Assembly (NCBI RefSeq): GCF_012790675.1
Contig: NZ_CP046391.1
Coordinates: 1,109,931-1,133,421 of the forward strand
DNA: 23,491 nucleotides
Direction of reading: 5' to 3'
Source of the DNA: Anaplasma platys
GTDB lineage: Bacteria > Pseudomonadota > Alphaproteobacteria > Rickettsiales > Anaplasmataceae
The translations under genes were made by a program, and so were the position numbers. Below are positions 16,979 to 23,491 of the stretch, one piece after another. Below the pieces are notes generated by a model. That model was not told the origin of the DNA. It made no database searches and worked only from the letters and a program-made list of their open reading frames with translations. How positions within the stretch are numbered: the stretch's first letter is position 1; each line of letters starts with the position of its first letter.

Positions 16979-19537
16979 CTAAAACTGCAGCTTTTCCATT
17001 TCACCCCAATTGTCCCCTACGCTAACATCGACAGTGAGCGGTACTGAAAACTGCACCACTTCTTCCATTACCCTTTTCATCAGCTGCGCAGTGGTGGGCA
17101 CGTGTTCTTCTGGAACTTCTACCACTAGTTCATCGTGTACCTGCATGATGATAGTGCCATGCTCCAGCCGATTATATAACCTGATCATCGCTTTTTTCAC
17201 TACATCTGCCGCAGTCCCTTGAATTGGAGCATTGATAGCAGCCCTTTCCGCAATGCTCCTGACCGCACGTTGTCTACTGCGAATGCCATCTATGAAGCAT
17301 TTACGTCCAAAAACCGTGGTAGTGTAACCATACTTGCGCGCATATGCCTTAATATCTTCCATATAGTCTTTAATCTCGGGATAGTGCCGAAAATACTGCT
17401 CTACATATCCAGAAGCTTCCCTTCTACTTACCCCAATGTTTCTTGCCAGACCATAAGCGCCCATGCCATATATTATCCCGAAATTGATAGATTTCGCCCT
17501 TCTCCTGAGCTCCGAATCAATCTCGTAGTAGTCACCAAATATTTGCTTTGCTGTCACCACGTGTATATCTAAGCCGTCGGCAAATGCCTGGCGAAACGCC
17601 TTCACATCAGCAATGTGTGCCATAACTTTTAACTCCATCTGGGAATAATCCGCAGCAACCAGTTTGTGCCCTTCAGATGCGATAAAAGCCTTTCTTATCT
17701 TCTCTCCTTCCTTACTTCTGATCGGAATGTTTTGCAAATTTGGATTGCTTGAGCTTATACGCCCTGTTGCCGTCGCTACCATTGAATAGCTGGTGTGCAC
17801 TCGCCCAGTGTTTTTATTCACTTGCTTCACCAAAGCATCAGTGTATGTGCTTCTCAGCTTGGTGTAATGGCGCCACTTTAAAATTCTATCGGCAATTTCA
17901 ACGCCTTCAGTGGCATATGTGGTCAACACCTCGGCGCGCGTACAATAGGTGCCAGAGGGCATTTTCTTTGTGTTACCAATTTTCATCTGTTCGAACAACA
18001 CCTGTCCTAACTGCTTCGAAGAAGCTATGTTAAATCTGCTACCCGCCAGCAAATATATCTCCTCCTCGAGTCCCCTAATATAAGCTGTAAAATCCTCAGA
18101 AAGCTGTTGCAGCAACTCAATGCTCACCTTCACGCCAGCCTCTTGTGTCTTGTATATTGCCGGAATTAGTGGCCTTTCCAGGGTGTAATAAACAGTGAAT
18201 AACCGCGCCTCGAATAGCTTTTTCCGTAAAATTTGGTGCAGCGATGCCACAATGCAAGCCTGAGACATATTCCCTAGCTTACCCAAGTGGCGTTGCGACA
18301 TGCTATCAAAGCTATGGTTATGGCTCGTCGCTTCCAATGCATATGACATCACCATAACATCGTCGTACGCCCGCATCTCTGGCAGAAATTTCAACATAGA
18401 TTTCGCATCGTAAACAATTTTTAAAATCCCTTCCGATGCCAACAGCGGTCTTATTGTCGTGACGAATTCACGAATCTCCTCATTCCCCTTCACGGTCAAA
18501 GCACTTGTGCAGTGAAAGGCGGCAGAAATTTCGCTCACCTGTTCATCTTCTTCCACAAGATACAGAGCCATAGTACCGCTGTATTTACAGCCTTTTACGA
18601 ACTCTCCCATGTCGATAATGCCACTTTCTCTGGACGGAATTACTTCTTCAGCTACAGGAACATAACCAGCAAACGTATTGCAATATTTGGCCACTTTCCC
18701 TTCTAAAGATGTGAGCTCGTACTTGTTGAGCATTGCTGTCAGTTTTGTGATATCAGGGGCTTTTTTCGCATACTTTTCGATATCCCCCTCCAGAACCACG
18801 TTGCGATCCAAAGAGATTAAATCCCGAGAAAGACGCGCCTGGTCTGAAAATTGCAGGAGCATCTCCCGACATTTTTTTTGAGAGATCTGGGCAGCGCTGC
18901 TTAGCACTCCCTCTAGGGACCCAAACTCATTTATCAGCTTTGCGGCAGTTTTGACACCTATACTGGGAACGCCAGGTATGTTGTCGGAAGAGTCCCCCGT
19001 TAGCGCCATCGCATCCAATAACCTGTCAGGCAGCACGCCGAACTTTTCTTGAACATATTCTTCGGTGAGGTACCTACTTTTTATTGGATCATAGACCTTG
19101 ATATTCTCGGCCAACAACTGCAAAAGGTCTTTATCCGCGGATAATATACGAACACATACATCTTCCGAGGCGTATCTTGCGGCCAGCGTAGCAATAACAT
19201 CATCGGCTTCATAGTTGAGCTGCTCTTCACTGGCAATGTTAAAAGCCTCCACTGCTTCACGTAGTGGGGCACATTGTATCGATAACTCTTCAGGTGCTGG
19301 TGGACGGTTAGATTTGTATTCAGTATATAAAGCATGGCGGAAATTTTTTGATCCGGAATCAAAAACCACAACAAGATAGTCAGCAGAATGCATAGATAGG
19401 TGCTTCAAAAGCATGTTTATAAAGCCGTATATTGCGCCCACTGGAAACCCATACGATGTGCTCAGTCCGGGTAAAGCGTAAAACGCCCGAAAAAGGAAGC
19501 CGTACGCATCTATGATCACAAAATTTTTCTTTACCAT
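16979..19537 (-). CDS. polA: DNA polymerase I, proofreading site apparently lost
   Basis: It fills gaps and removes RNA primers in replication and repair. The N-terminal 5'-3' exonuclease domain is intact (FVIIDAYGFLFRAFYALPG at the start, YEADDVIAT, SADKDLLQL, LTGDSSDNIPGV). The C-terminal polymerase has motif A DYSQMELK (about 630), motif B RRRAKSINFGIIYG (about 678-691) and motif C VHDE (about 800). The central 3'-5' exonuclease region lacks the Asp-X-Glu of motif I (ALYLVEEDEQ stands there) and the YxxED/D of motif III (SQACIVASLHQ), though YDAKS of motif II keeps its aspartate. The frame continues upstream to 19657, but ATG 19537 matches the family start and gives 852 residues. Confidence 0.96.
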   Translation of the reverse strand: MVKKNFVIIDAYGFLFRAFYALPGLSTSYGFPVGAIYGFINMLLKHLSMHSADYLVVVFDSGSKNFRHALYTEYKSNRPPAPEELSIQCAPLREAVEAFNIASEEQLNYEADDVIATLAARYASEDVCVRILSADKDLLQLLAENIKVYDPIKSRYLTEEYVQEKFGVLPDRLLDAMALTGDSSDNIPGVPSIGVKTAAKLINEFGSLEGVLSSAAQISQKKCREMLLQFSDQARLSRDLISLDRNVVLEGDIEKYAKKAPDITKLTAMLNKYELTSLEGKVAKYCNTFAGYVPVAEEVIPSRESGIIDMGEFVKGCKYSGTMALYLVEEDEQVSEISAAFHCTSALTVKGNEEIREFVTTIRPLLASEGILKIVYDAKSMLKFLPEMRAYDDVMVMSYALEATSHNHSFDSMSQRHLGKLGNMSQACIVASLHQILRKKLFEARLFTVYYTLERPLIPAIYKTQEAGVKVSIELLQQLSEDFTAYIRGLEEEIYLLAGSRFNIASSKQLGQVLFEQMKIGNTKKMPSGTYCTRAEVLTTYATEGVEIADRILKWRHYTKLRSTYTDALVKQVNKNTGRVHTSYSMVATATGRISSSNPNLQNIPIRSKEGEKIRKAFIASEGHKLVAADYSQMELKVMAHIADVKAFRQAFADGLDIHVVTAKQIFGDYYEIDSELRRRAKSINFGIIYGMGAYGLARNIGVSRREASGYVEQYFRHYPEIKDYMEDIKAYARKYGYTTTVFGRKCFIDGIRSRQRAVRSIAERAAINAPIQGTAADVVKKAMIRLYNRLEHGTIIMQVHDELVVEVPEEHVPTTAQLMKRVMEEVVQFSVPLTVDVSVGDNWGEMEKLQF

Positions 19538-19693
19538 TACCCACACACAGAATCTTAAAGAACTAAAATATTGCAAAATACCGAACTTCTCCAGCATGAA
19601 AAGTGGGGTTGTTTGCCGTATGCAAACCATTAGTGGCCAAAAAATTCGTAATTTCATAACACGCGTATTTAGAATTTAATAACACCATATGGC

Positions 19694-19725
19694 TACAATC
19701 CGGGGTTGTTTCTACATATAGGGAG
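19694..19725 (+). promoter_or_regulatory. candidate -10 and ribosome binding site for the basic protein
   Basis: TACAAT at 19694-19699 matches the -10 consensus at five of six positions. No good -35 lies 16-18 bases upstream. GGGAG at 19721-19725 is ten bases before ATG 19736 and is what decides that start. The region is divergent from polA. Confidence 0.4.
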
Positions 19726-19735
19726 TTCTGAATCC

Positions 19736-20227
19736 ATGCATCAAGTTAGCGGTACTGCCGTCGGGACAACTGACGGCGATTTGAAACTTCGCAAACCACG
19801 GAGTGTATCAAAGGCTGTAAAGGCCGCAGAGAAAGGTAAGCTGGTTTCAACTGCTAAAGCAGCTCCAGCCAAAGGCAAAGCTACAACGTCGACCACAAAA
19901 CAGGCTGCGAGCGCAATAAAGGGGAGAACTATAAAGAGGGCTGCGACCCCCGACAAGAAGAAAGATACTTCTGCAAAACAAAAGGAAATAAGAATCGGGA
20001 GGGCCGTACCTCAAAAGAAGGAAGAGGTTATTGCTTCAGAGCTCCATCCAGCACGGCATGACACCTCGGCTGCTCAACAGTTTGCGCAGGCTGGTAGTGA
20101 TATAAGTTCGGGTGTTGCGGCGCGTGCAGCAGCTGCGAGAAAAAGTTTGCTTGATCCGCCAGAAAAGTTTTCCTTCTCTTTCCAGTACGTCGCAAAGCTT
20201 TGCAGGAAGATTTTCGGCCTTAAGTAG
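19736..20227 (+). CDS. Lys/Ala-rich basic protein, histone H1-like composition
   Basis: The family is not recognised. ATG 19736 is preferred over a TTG at 19706 because GGGAG lies ten bases upstream of it. The 163-residue product is highly basic and probably disordered. Residues about 20-90 are dominated by Lys, Ala, Thr and Ser (AVKAAEKGKLVSTAKAAPAK, then KGKATTSTTKQAAS), and further Lys clusters follow (DKKKDTSAKQKE). The C-terminus has an Ala-rich helix (GVAARAAAARKSLL) and an aromatic, amphipathic end (FSFSFQYVAKLCRKIFGLK). The composition resembles histone H1-like bacterial proteins such as chlamydial Hc1/Hc2, suggesting nucleic-acid binding, but there is no domain to prove it. A secreted effector is an alternative. 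The stop codon lies inside a hairpin loop. Confidence 0.75.
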   Translation: MHQVSGTAVGTTDGDLKLRKPRSVSKAVKAAEKGKLVSTAKAAPAKGKATTSTTKQAASAIKGRTIKRAATPDKKKDTSAKQKEIRIGRAVPQKKEEVIASELHPARHDTSAAQQFAQAGSDISSGVAARAAAARKSLLDPPEKFSFSFQYVAKLCRKIFGLK

Positions 20228-20279
20228 GGCCGAATGAGTGGCCGAATCCGTACGGAAATGCTTAAAGGGTTCGGCCTTT
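20213..20279 (+). terminator. double hairpin from four copies of a heptamer; probable terminator
   Basis: TTCGGCC occurs at 20213-20219 and 20270-20276, and its complement GGCCGAA at 20228-20234 and 20240-20246. The third and fourth copies enclose a nested TCCGTACGGA (20247-20256) and are followed by TTTCACTTTT, a poor T run. The first two form an exact hairpin whose loop carries the TAG stop of the basic protein. The arms can pair in alternative ways. Confidence 0.5.
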
Positions 20280-20865
20280 CACTTTTCTCCAGCAGAGCCT
20301 AAGGTGCGCCTGCAAGCCAGGGTTCATCATGTGTCGCCAAACGACATGCAAGATTAACGTCTCAACCTCGTCTGCGGGTATGTACCGCTGCGGAAATCCG
20401 GAGCAGTCAACGATCTTAAAACGCATCAACGCCGCATTTGGTCATTGACGCATTGCTCTACTTCAGCACCAGACCCCGTAGACATCAATACCACAGAATG
20501 CCCTAGTTGCAGGCTGGACACTGATCTTCATCCCCTCCTAGACCGAAGTGGTTATGACAGATTGTTACGAGAAACTGAGATACGAGACCCGCGGGTGCCA
20601 CAGATTGAATTTCTGCCAAGCACTAATACATGGAAGCCAACTATCAAAGGAAATAGGGCACCCCACACGGGCAATCTGCATTTTGCATAGCAACTCCCAA
20701 TTTTCCTAATCAATGCACTAGCTGGCTTGCGGGGAAAAGTAAAATACTCAAAAAAGCTATGGGCTCTTAGGTGGTTAGAGCAAATTTCTTGACATTCGTA
20801 CCCAATTGTGGTGAGAACCTGGTGCGTCTTGGTGGCGTAGTTCGGCATTTAGGGAAGTTCTAGCG
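20280..20865. other. gap with short open frames, nothing recognised
   Basis: This stretch lies between the basic protein's hairpins and the micro-protein gene. One plus-strand frame runs from ATG 20329 for 39 codons. An overlapping one runs from TTG 20445 for 81 codons and has a CPSC motif (TTECPSCRLD). Neither has a convincing ribosome site or a known family. A tRNA D-arm-like string (GCTCTTAGGTGGTTAGAGC, about 20763) is not followed by a usable anticodon or T arm. Confidence 0.4.
20789..20817 (+). promoter_or_regulatory. candidate promoter for the 38-residue membrane protein
   Basis: A perfect TTGACA at 20789-20794 is followed, after 17 bases, by TGAGAA at 20812-20817, which matches the -10 consensus at only three of six positions. 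It lies about 50 bases upstream of the micro-gene's GTG. Confidence 0.3.
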
Positions 20866-20982
20866 GTGAAAGCTGGTGAGTTTAAAAGAAAACAACGTGG
20901 CAAGAACCTACTTTTGTTTTCTCTTCTGATATTCTTGGCGGTTCTATTGTTCTTCGTGGCCACAATCAAAATAAAATTTTAG
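20866..20982 (+). CDS. 38-residue single-helix membrane micro-protein
   Basis: A 39-codon frame starts at GTG 20866 and ends at TAG. AGGGAAG (20851-20857) sits eight bases upstream, one of the best ribosome binding sites in the window. The product is a strongly basic head (KAGEFKRKQRGKN), one clean membrane helix (LLLFSLLIFLAVLLFFVATI), and a short basic tail KIKF, so the N-terminus should face the cytoplasm. Similar short proteins occur beside cytochrome oxidase assembly genes (ctaB/ctaG, CoxF-like) in Alphaproteobacteria, but no such gene is here, so that link is only a guess. It is followed by 131 non-coding bases and then recF. Confidence 0.65.
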   Translation: MKAGEFKRKQRGKNLLLFSLLIFLAVLLFFVATIKIKF

Positions 20983-21113
20983 CATCTCTCCCTGCGGGAC
21001 GTTGCTTGCATGGACGGTAAATATGCGGTTACTATCTTGGCTTGGGCATTTTGCGGTAACGCTCAATCCCGTCAACATGGTCGCTTGCTTCGCTACTGAG
21101 GGCTGTTGAATCT

Positions 21114-22232
21114 ATGACTTGCTTGTTTCAATCGTTTGTCGACAGCATCAAACTGGTCAATTTTCGCAACTACACAAAGGCTGAGCTTCACAGTAATGGC
21201 AAGTCTGTGGTACTACTGGGGGAAAATGGCGCAGGAAAAACCAACGTCCTTGAGGCACTCTCTGTATTATCAAAAGGGCCAGGGCTCCGCGGTGTTAGCG
21301 CAGAATGCATGCAAAACAACGCTTCGAGCACCCCTTGGTTGGTAAACTACAAGATTAGGAGGCCAGAAGGCCTATGCACCATTGATATAGCCAGGAAAAA
21401 CAATCAGCGCGCGGTCACCATAGACGAAAAAGCCAGTCTTTATAGTAAGCTGCACTCGCTCTTGTGCATAGTATGGTTGGTTCCACAACTAGATCACATA
21501 CTGTTAAAAGCTCCTACAGAGCGGCTTAGATTTTTTGACAGGATAGTGCACATATTCGATAAGGACTATTCGCAGCACATGGTAAAGTACGAAAAAGCAA
21601 AACGCAGTAGAAAACAACTATTGCGGGAATATCCGCTGAACCACAATTGGCTCACAAGCCTGGAAAATATAATGAGTATTAGTGGGGTTCATATTGCACA
21701 AACGCGACGCAATGTTCTGGAAACGCTGCATGCCATCTTGCTCTCACATGGCCAGTCTTCCAGTTTTTTTAAGTTTTCAATTCAACTGAACAGCAAAGCG
21801 TTTGAGTTTTTGAACATGCCAGACGCGGTTCAGTTATTTGCTGATAATTTAAAAAATAGCCGCGAGACCGACGCTATTAGGCAATGTACCACTTTCGGTG
21901 TCCATAATGACAACTTTCAGATATTTCACGAAAATAAAAATCTCGTTGCTAGTAACTGCTCCACCGGGGAACAAAAAATCCTCCTACTATCATTATTGCT
22001 GACGGCTGCAATTGCAAAGCATAATGCCGATGGGCAGCCGCCCATAATGTTGCTTGATGACATAATGTCACACCTAGACACCACTCACCGCGAAGAGCTC
22101 ATGTTTATAATAAAAGACCTAGGCTGCCAGGCTTGGATAACTGATGTGGACACAAACAACTTCAATGGGTTCGAGAAAGACTTTCAGTACTTTCACATTG
22201 AGGACAATAAGATCAGCAAGCTACAGCATTAG
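21114..22232 (+). CDS. recF: DNA replication and repair protein RecF
   Basis: RecF is an SMC-like ATPase that, with RecO and RecR, loads RecA at single-strand gaps. Walker A is GENGAGKT (36-43), preceded by the typical SIKLVNFRNY start. The signature-like STGEQKILLLSLLLTAAIA lies at about 283-301 and Walker B is IMLLDDIMSHLD (311-322). The 372 residues match the family. ATG 21114 is used; the ribosome site is weak. The stop is overlapped by 12 bases by a possible small gene on the opposite strand. No recO, recR or dnaN neighbour is present. Confidence 0.94.
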   Translation: MTCLFQSFVDSIKLVNFRNYTKAELHSNGKSVVLLGENGAGKTNVLEALSVLSKGPGLRGVSAECMQNNASSTPWLVNYKIRRPEGLCTIDIARKNNQRAVTIDEKASLYSKLHSLLCIVWLVPQLDHILLKAPTERLRFFDRIVHIFDKDYSQHMVKYEKAKRSRKQLLREYPLNHNWLTSLENIMSISGVHIAQTRRNVLETLHAILLSHGQSSSFFKFSIQLNSKAFEFLNMPDAVQLFADNLKNSRETDAIRQCTTFGVHNDNFQIFHENKNLVASNCSTGEQKILLLSLLLTAAIAKHNADGQPPIMLLDDIMSHLDTTHREELMFIIKDLGCQAWITDVDTNNFNGFEKDFQYFHIEDNKISKLQH

Positions 22233-22439
22233 ACATGCACACCTTGTTGCACATTGATTACACGGCACGATAGCCCGCTGCTGCATATGTTGCAAGTCTT
22301 TGTACTGTTCCTGGCAATAATATGACACCTGTTGCACACAATGTGTAGTCCTCGCCCAGACTAATGCAGCGTTCCCATCGCCCCGTACTAAAGCTAACAT
22401 AATTGCAGCTGATATAAAAAAGCTGTAGTGCAAGCTCAT
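22221..22439 (-). CDS. possible small secreted cysteine-rich protein
   Basis: This 72-codon frame is on the opposite strand to recF and overlaps its last 12 bases. From ATG 22439 the product begins like a signal peptide (MSLHYSFFISAAIMLALV, with possible cleavage near GNAALVWA). It continues with a Cys-rich domain: THC-seven residues-C, then CNQCATRCAC at the end, seven cysteines in the last 40 residues. GTGAG lies four bases before the ATG, a little close for a ribosome site. No family is recognised. The combination of a leader and clustered cysteines favours a real exported protein held by disulfides, but the length leaves chance possible. Confidence 0.4.
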   Translation of the reverse strand: MSLHYSFFISAAIMLALVRGDGNAALVWARTTHCVQQVSYYCQEQYKDLQHMQQRAIVPCNQCATRCACLML

Positions 22440-23055
22440 TTTCTCACTTTACATGCTGGTAACGCCATGTTGCTTTGAAGCGTTGTACACCACGGCAACG
22501 AATCACCCCATGGCACATAATCAACATCCCACGGATTATCGGCAACTGATGTATGAAACCGCAAAAACCCCTCCTCTATCCGCTCCTGCTGTCCAGGCTA
22601 GCAGCAATCCTGTGACTATGTTTTGGCTATATGTACCTTGCTACGAGAAGGAAAGTTTTTCGGTCTACAAAGTCGTACATGAATCTAAACGGAAGCATAC
22701 TGGAGGCCAAAGACAAAACGGTTCATCCTTTCTGTGGTTAGGTTATTTGTGTCTATGAACAACCCGATATCTCAATTTCTAACCTCAGCTATGGCTGTCT
22801 TTAGTAATGCATTAAGTACACCGGTAGAAAGTACGTGTGCCTAATAGGTTACACACTCACGAAAGCGACCACTTGTTAGAAGATAGTTGGCACTCTCAAG
22901 GACCATTAAGTCGTCCACACCTGTGTTGCTGGCGGCACCCATGCTGCAATGAGCGGATAACTGCACATACTGCCCCAACATGAGTTATCCATACCCGCTT
23001 GTTCGCGTCCATCCACAACCGGTTCAATAATTTTCCAGATATAGTGAACCCGAAA
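22440..23055. other. gap with one doubtful frame
   Basis: A plus-strand frame at 22453-22758 (101 codons from ATG) has no recognisable domain, no clear ribosome site and an uneven composition, so it is not called as a gene. The remainder to the terminator at 23056 shows nothing beyond short frames. Confidence 0.4.
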
Positions 23056-23088
23056 CAAAAAAGGGAGATGGCTTACAGCCACCTCCCT
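23056..23088 (-). terminator. strong intrinsic terminator
   Basis: Read on the minus strand, GGGAGGTGGC and GCCATCTCCC form a ten-base-pair stem with one G-T pair (23063-23087) and a five-base loop TGTAA. Six T follow (23057-23062). It ends the repeat-protein gene to its right; there is no T run on the other side, so it is not bidirectional. Confidence 0.9.
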
Positions 23089-23127
23089 CTCTTCTGCATA
23101 CACCATTTTTAAGTAAGGCCAGCCCTG

Positions 23128-23491
23128 CTAAAAGCCAAAATATGACGTATCCCCTAGTAACGCCTCAAGTTCTTCGTCTTTCAACGTGCTTGCGTTCAGC
23201 GTGCAATATCTGCTCCATGAGATTCAGTATCGCGCTCTTCAATCTCTTGCTGAGAATGATCGCTAGATTGCATCTCCTGCTCAGTCAATGAAGAGGCGGT
23301 AGCTGCCTCTGACTTCTCTTCAACTGGATGCTGAGCACCACTGGCATCAGATTTTCCGTATGTTTCTCCTGAAGCCAATACGACCTTAGATAATGATGAG
23401 GCGGTAGCTCGCATCTGACTTCTCTTCAACTGGATGCTGAACACCAAGACCTTCGGAGTCGCCGTCTTCTTTCTCTGCATCCACCCCGCTC
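23128..23491 (-). pseudogene. 3' end of a frameshifted acidic repeat-protein gene, runs off the window
   Basis: Entering from the right edge, one frame reads an acidic sequence (SGVDAEKEDGDSEG..., then VQHPVEEKSDA) and meets TAA at 23386-23388. A second frame (stop at 23196) continues the same protein: ATASSL, then a second copy of QHPVEEKSEAATASSL, then an Asp/Glu/Ser-rich tail ending HGADIAR. A third stretch, back in the first frame, reads NASTLKDEELEALLGDTSYF and stops at 23128-23130, 40 bases before the terminator. The repeat period is 105 bases (35 codons), but the spacing becomes 106 at 23404-23412, placing a one-base insertion there. The product is unrecognised. Acidic tandem repeats are common in Anaplasmataceae surface, secreted and VirB6-tail proteins. 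It is either a pseudogene, a phase-variable gene or carries a sequence error. Confidence 0.65.
23287..23446 (-). repeat. two copies of a 105-bp-period tandem repeat
   Basis: Core copies at about 23287-23340 and 23392-23446 are nearly identical (for example GACTTCTCTTCAACTGGATG in both on the plus strand). The offset is 105 bases on the left side (GAGGCGGTAGCT) and 106 on the right, because GCTGCCTC in one copy is GCTCGCATC in the other. More copies may lie beyond the right edge. Confidence 0.85.

Noticed and set aside
20445..20690. 81-codon frame with a CPSC motif
   Set aside because: TTG start only, no ribosome site, and a single Cys pair; not enough to call a gene.
20763..20860. tRNA-like D-arm string (GCTCTTAGGTGGTTAGAGC) upstream of the micro-protein
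   Set aside because: No acceptor partner, anticodon stem or T arm at the right distances could be found; probably chance or a remnant.
22453..22758. 101-codon plus-strand frame after recF
   Set aside because: No domain, no clear ribosome site and irregular composition; listed only as part of the gap.

Overview
The window looks like the chromosome of a tick-borne Anaplasma of the A. marginale / A. centrale / A. ovis group. The first 509 bases are an msp2 (P44/Msp2-superfamily outer membrane protein) pseudogene of the donor-cassette type. The housekeeping genes are alphaproteobacterial and Rickettsiales-like: a short hemA, a DhnA-type class I aldolase, pdhC, and mlaE/mlaF without mlaD beside them. 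Genes are well spaced, on mixed strands, with long apparently non-coding stretches, as expected of a reduced, slowly decaying intracellular genome. The species is inferred from remembered protein families and was not searched.

Layout, left to right. 1-509: msp2 donor pseudogene. 707-3137 (+): pdhC (pyruvate dehydrogenase E2), class I fructose-bisphosphate aldolase, and a tRNA-Cys whose first base is the last base of the aldolase stop codon. 3138-3812: no supported gene. 3813-4736 (-) secF and 4897-5265 (+) a YraN/UPF0102 protein are divergent. 5266-5920: no supported gene. 5921-8721 (-): hemA, tyrS and tRNA-Lys(UUU). 8890-11511 (+): glnA, an undescribed 43-residue membrane micro-ORF coupled to the next start, and an ispB-like polyprenyl diphosphate synthase. 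11924-14170 (-): a 748-residue lineage-specific protein with weak ankyrin-like segments and two C-terminal membrane helices. 14533-16778 (-): mlaF, mlaE and rpe in a tight cluster. 16979-19537 (-): polA with a proofreading domain that has lost catalytic residues. 19736-20227 (+): a Lys/Ala-rich basic protein ending in a family of repeated complementary heptamers. 20866-20982 (+): a 38-residue membrane micro-protein. 21114-22232 (+): recF. 22221-22439 (-): a possible small secreted Cys-rich protein. 23056-23491 (-): the end of a frameshifted acidic repeat protein followed by a very good intrinsic terminator.

Functionally, aldolase and Rpe fit the partial gluconeogenic and non-oxidative pentose-phosphate routes known in Anaplasmataceae. 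PdhC feeds acetyl-CoA to the TCA cycle, HemA makes aminolevulinate from succinyl-CoA and glycine, and GlnA assimilates nitrogen. MlaE/MlaF and SecF act in the envelope, while PolA and RecF act in DNA repair. The variable and unexplained material is the msp2 cassette at the left end, the 748-residue protein, the basic protein, the micro-ORFs and the decayed repeat gene at the right end.

No CRISPR array, insertion sequence, phage, rRNA or obvious defence system was seen.
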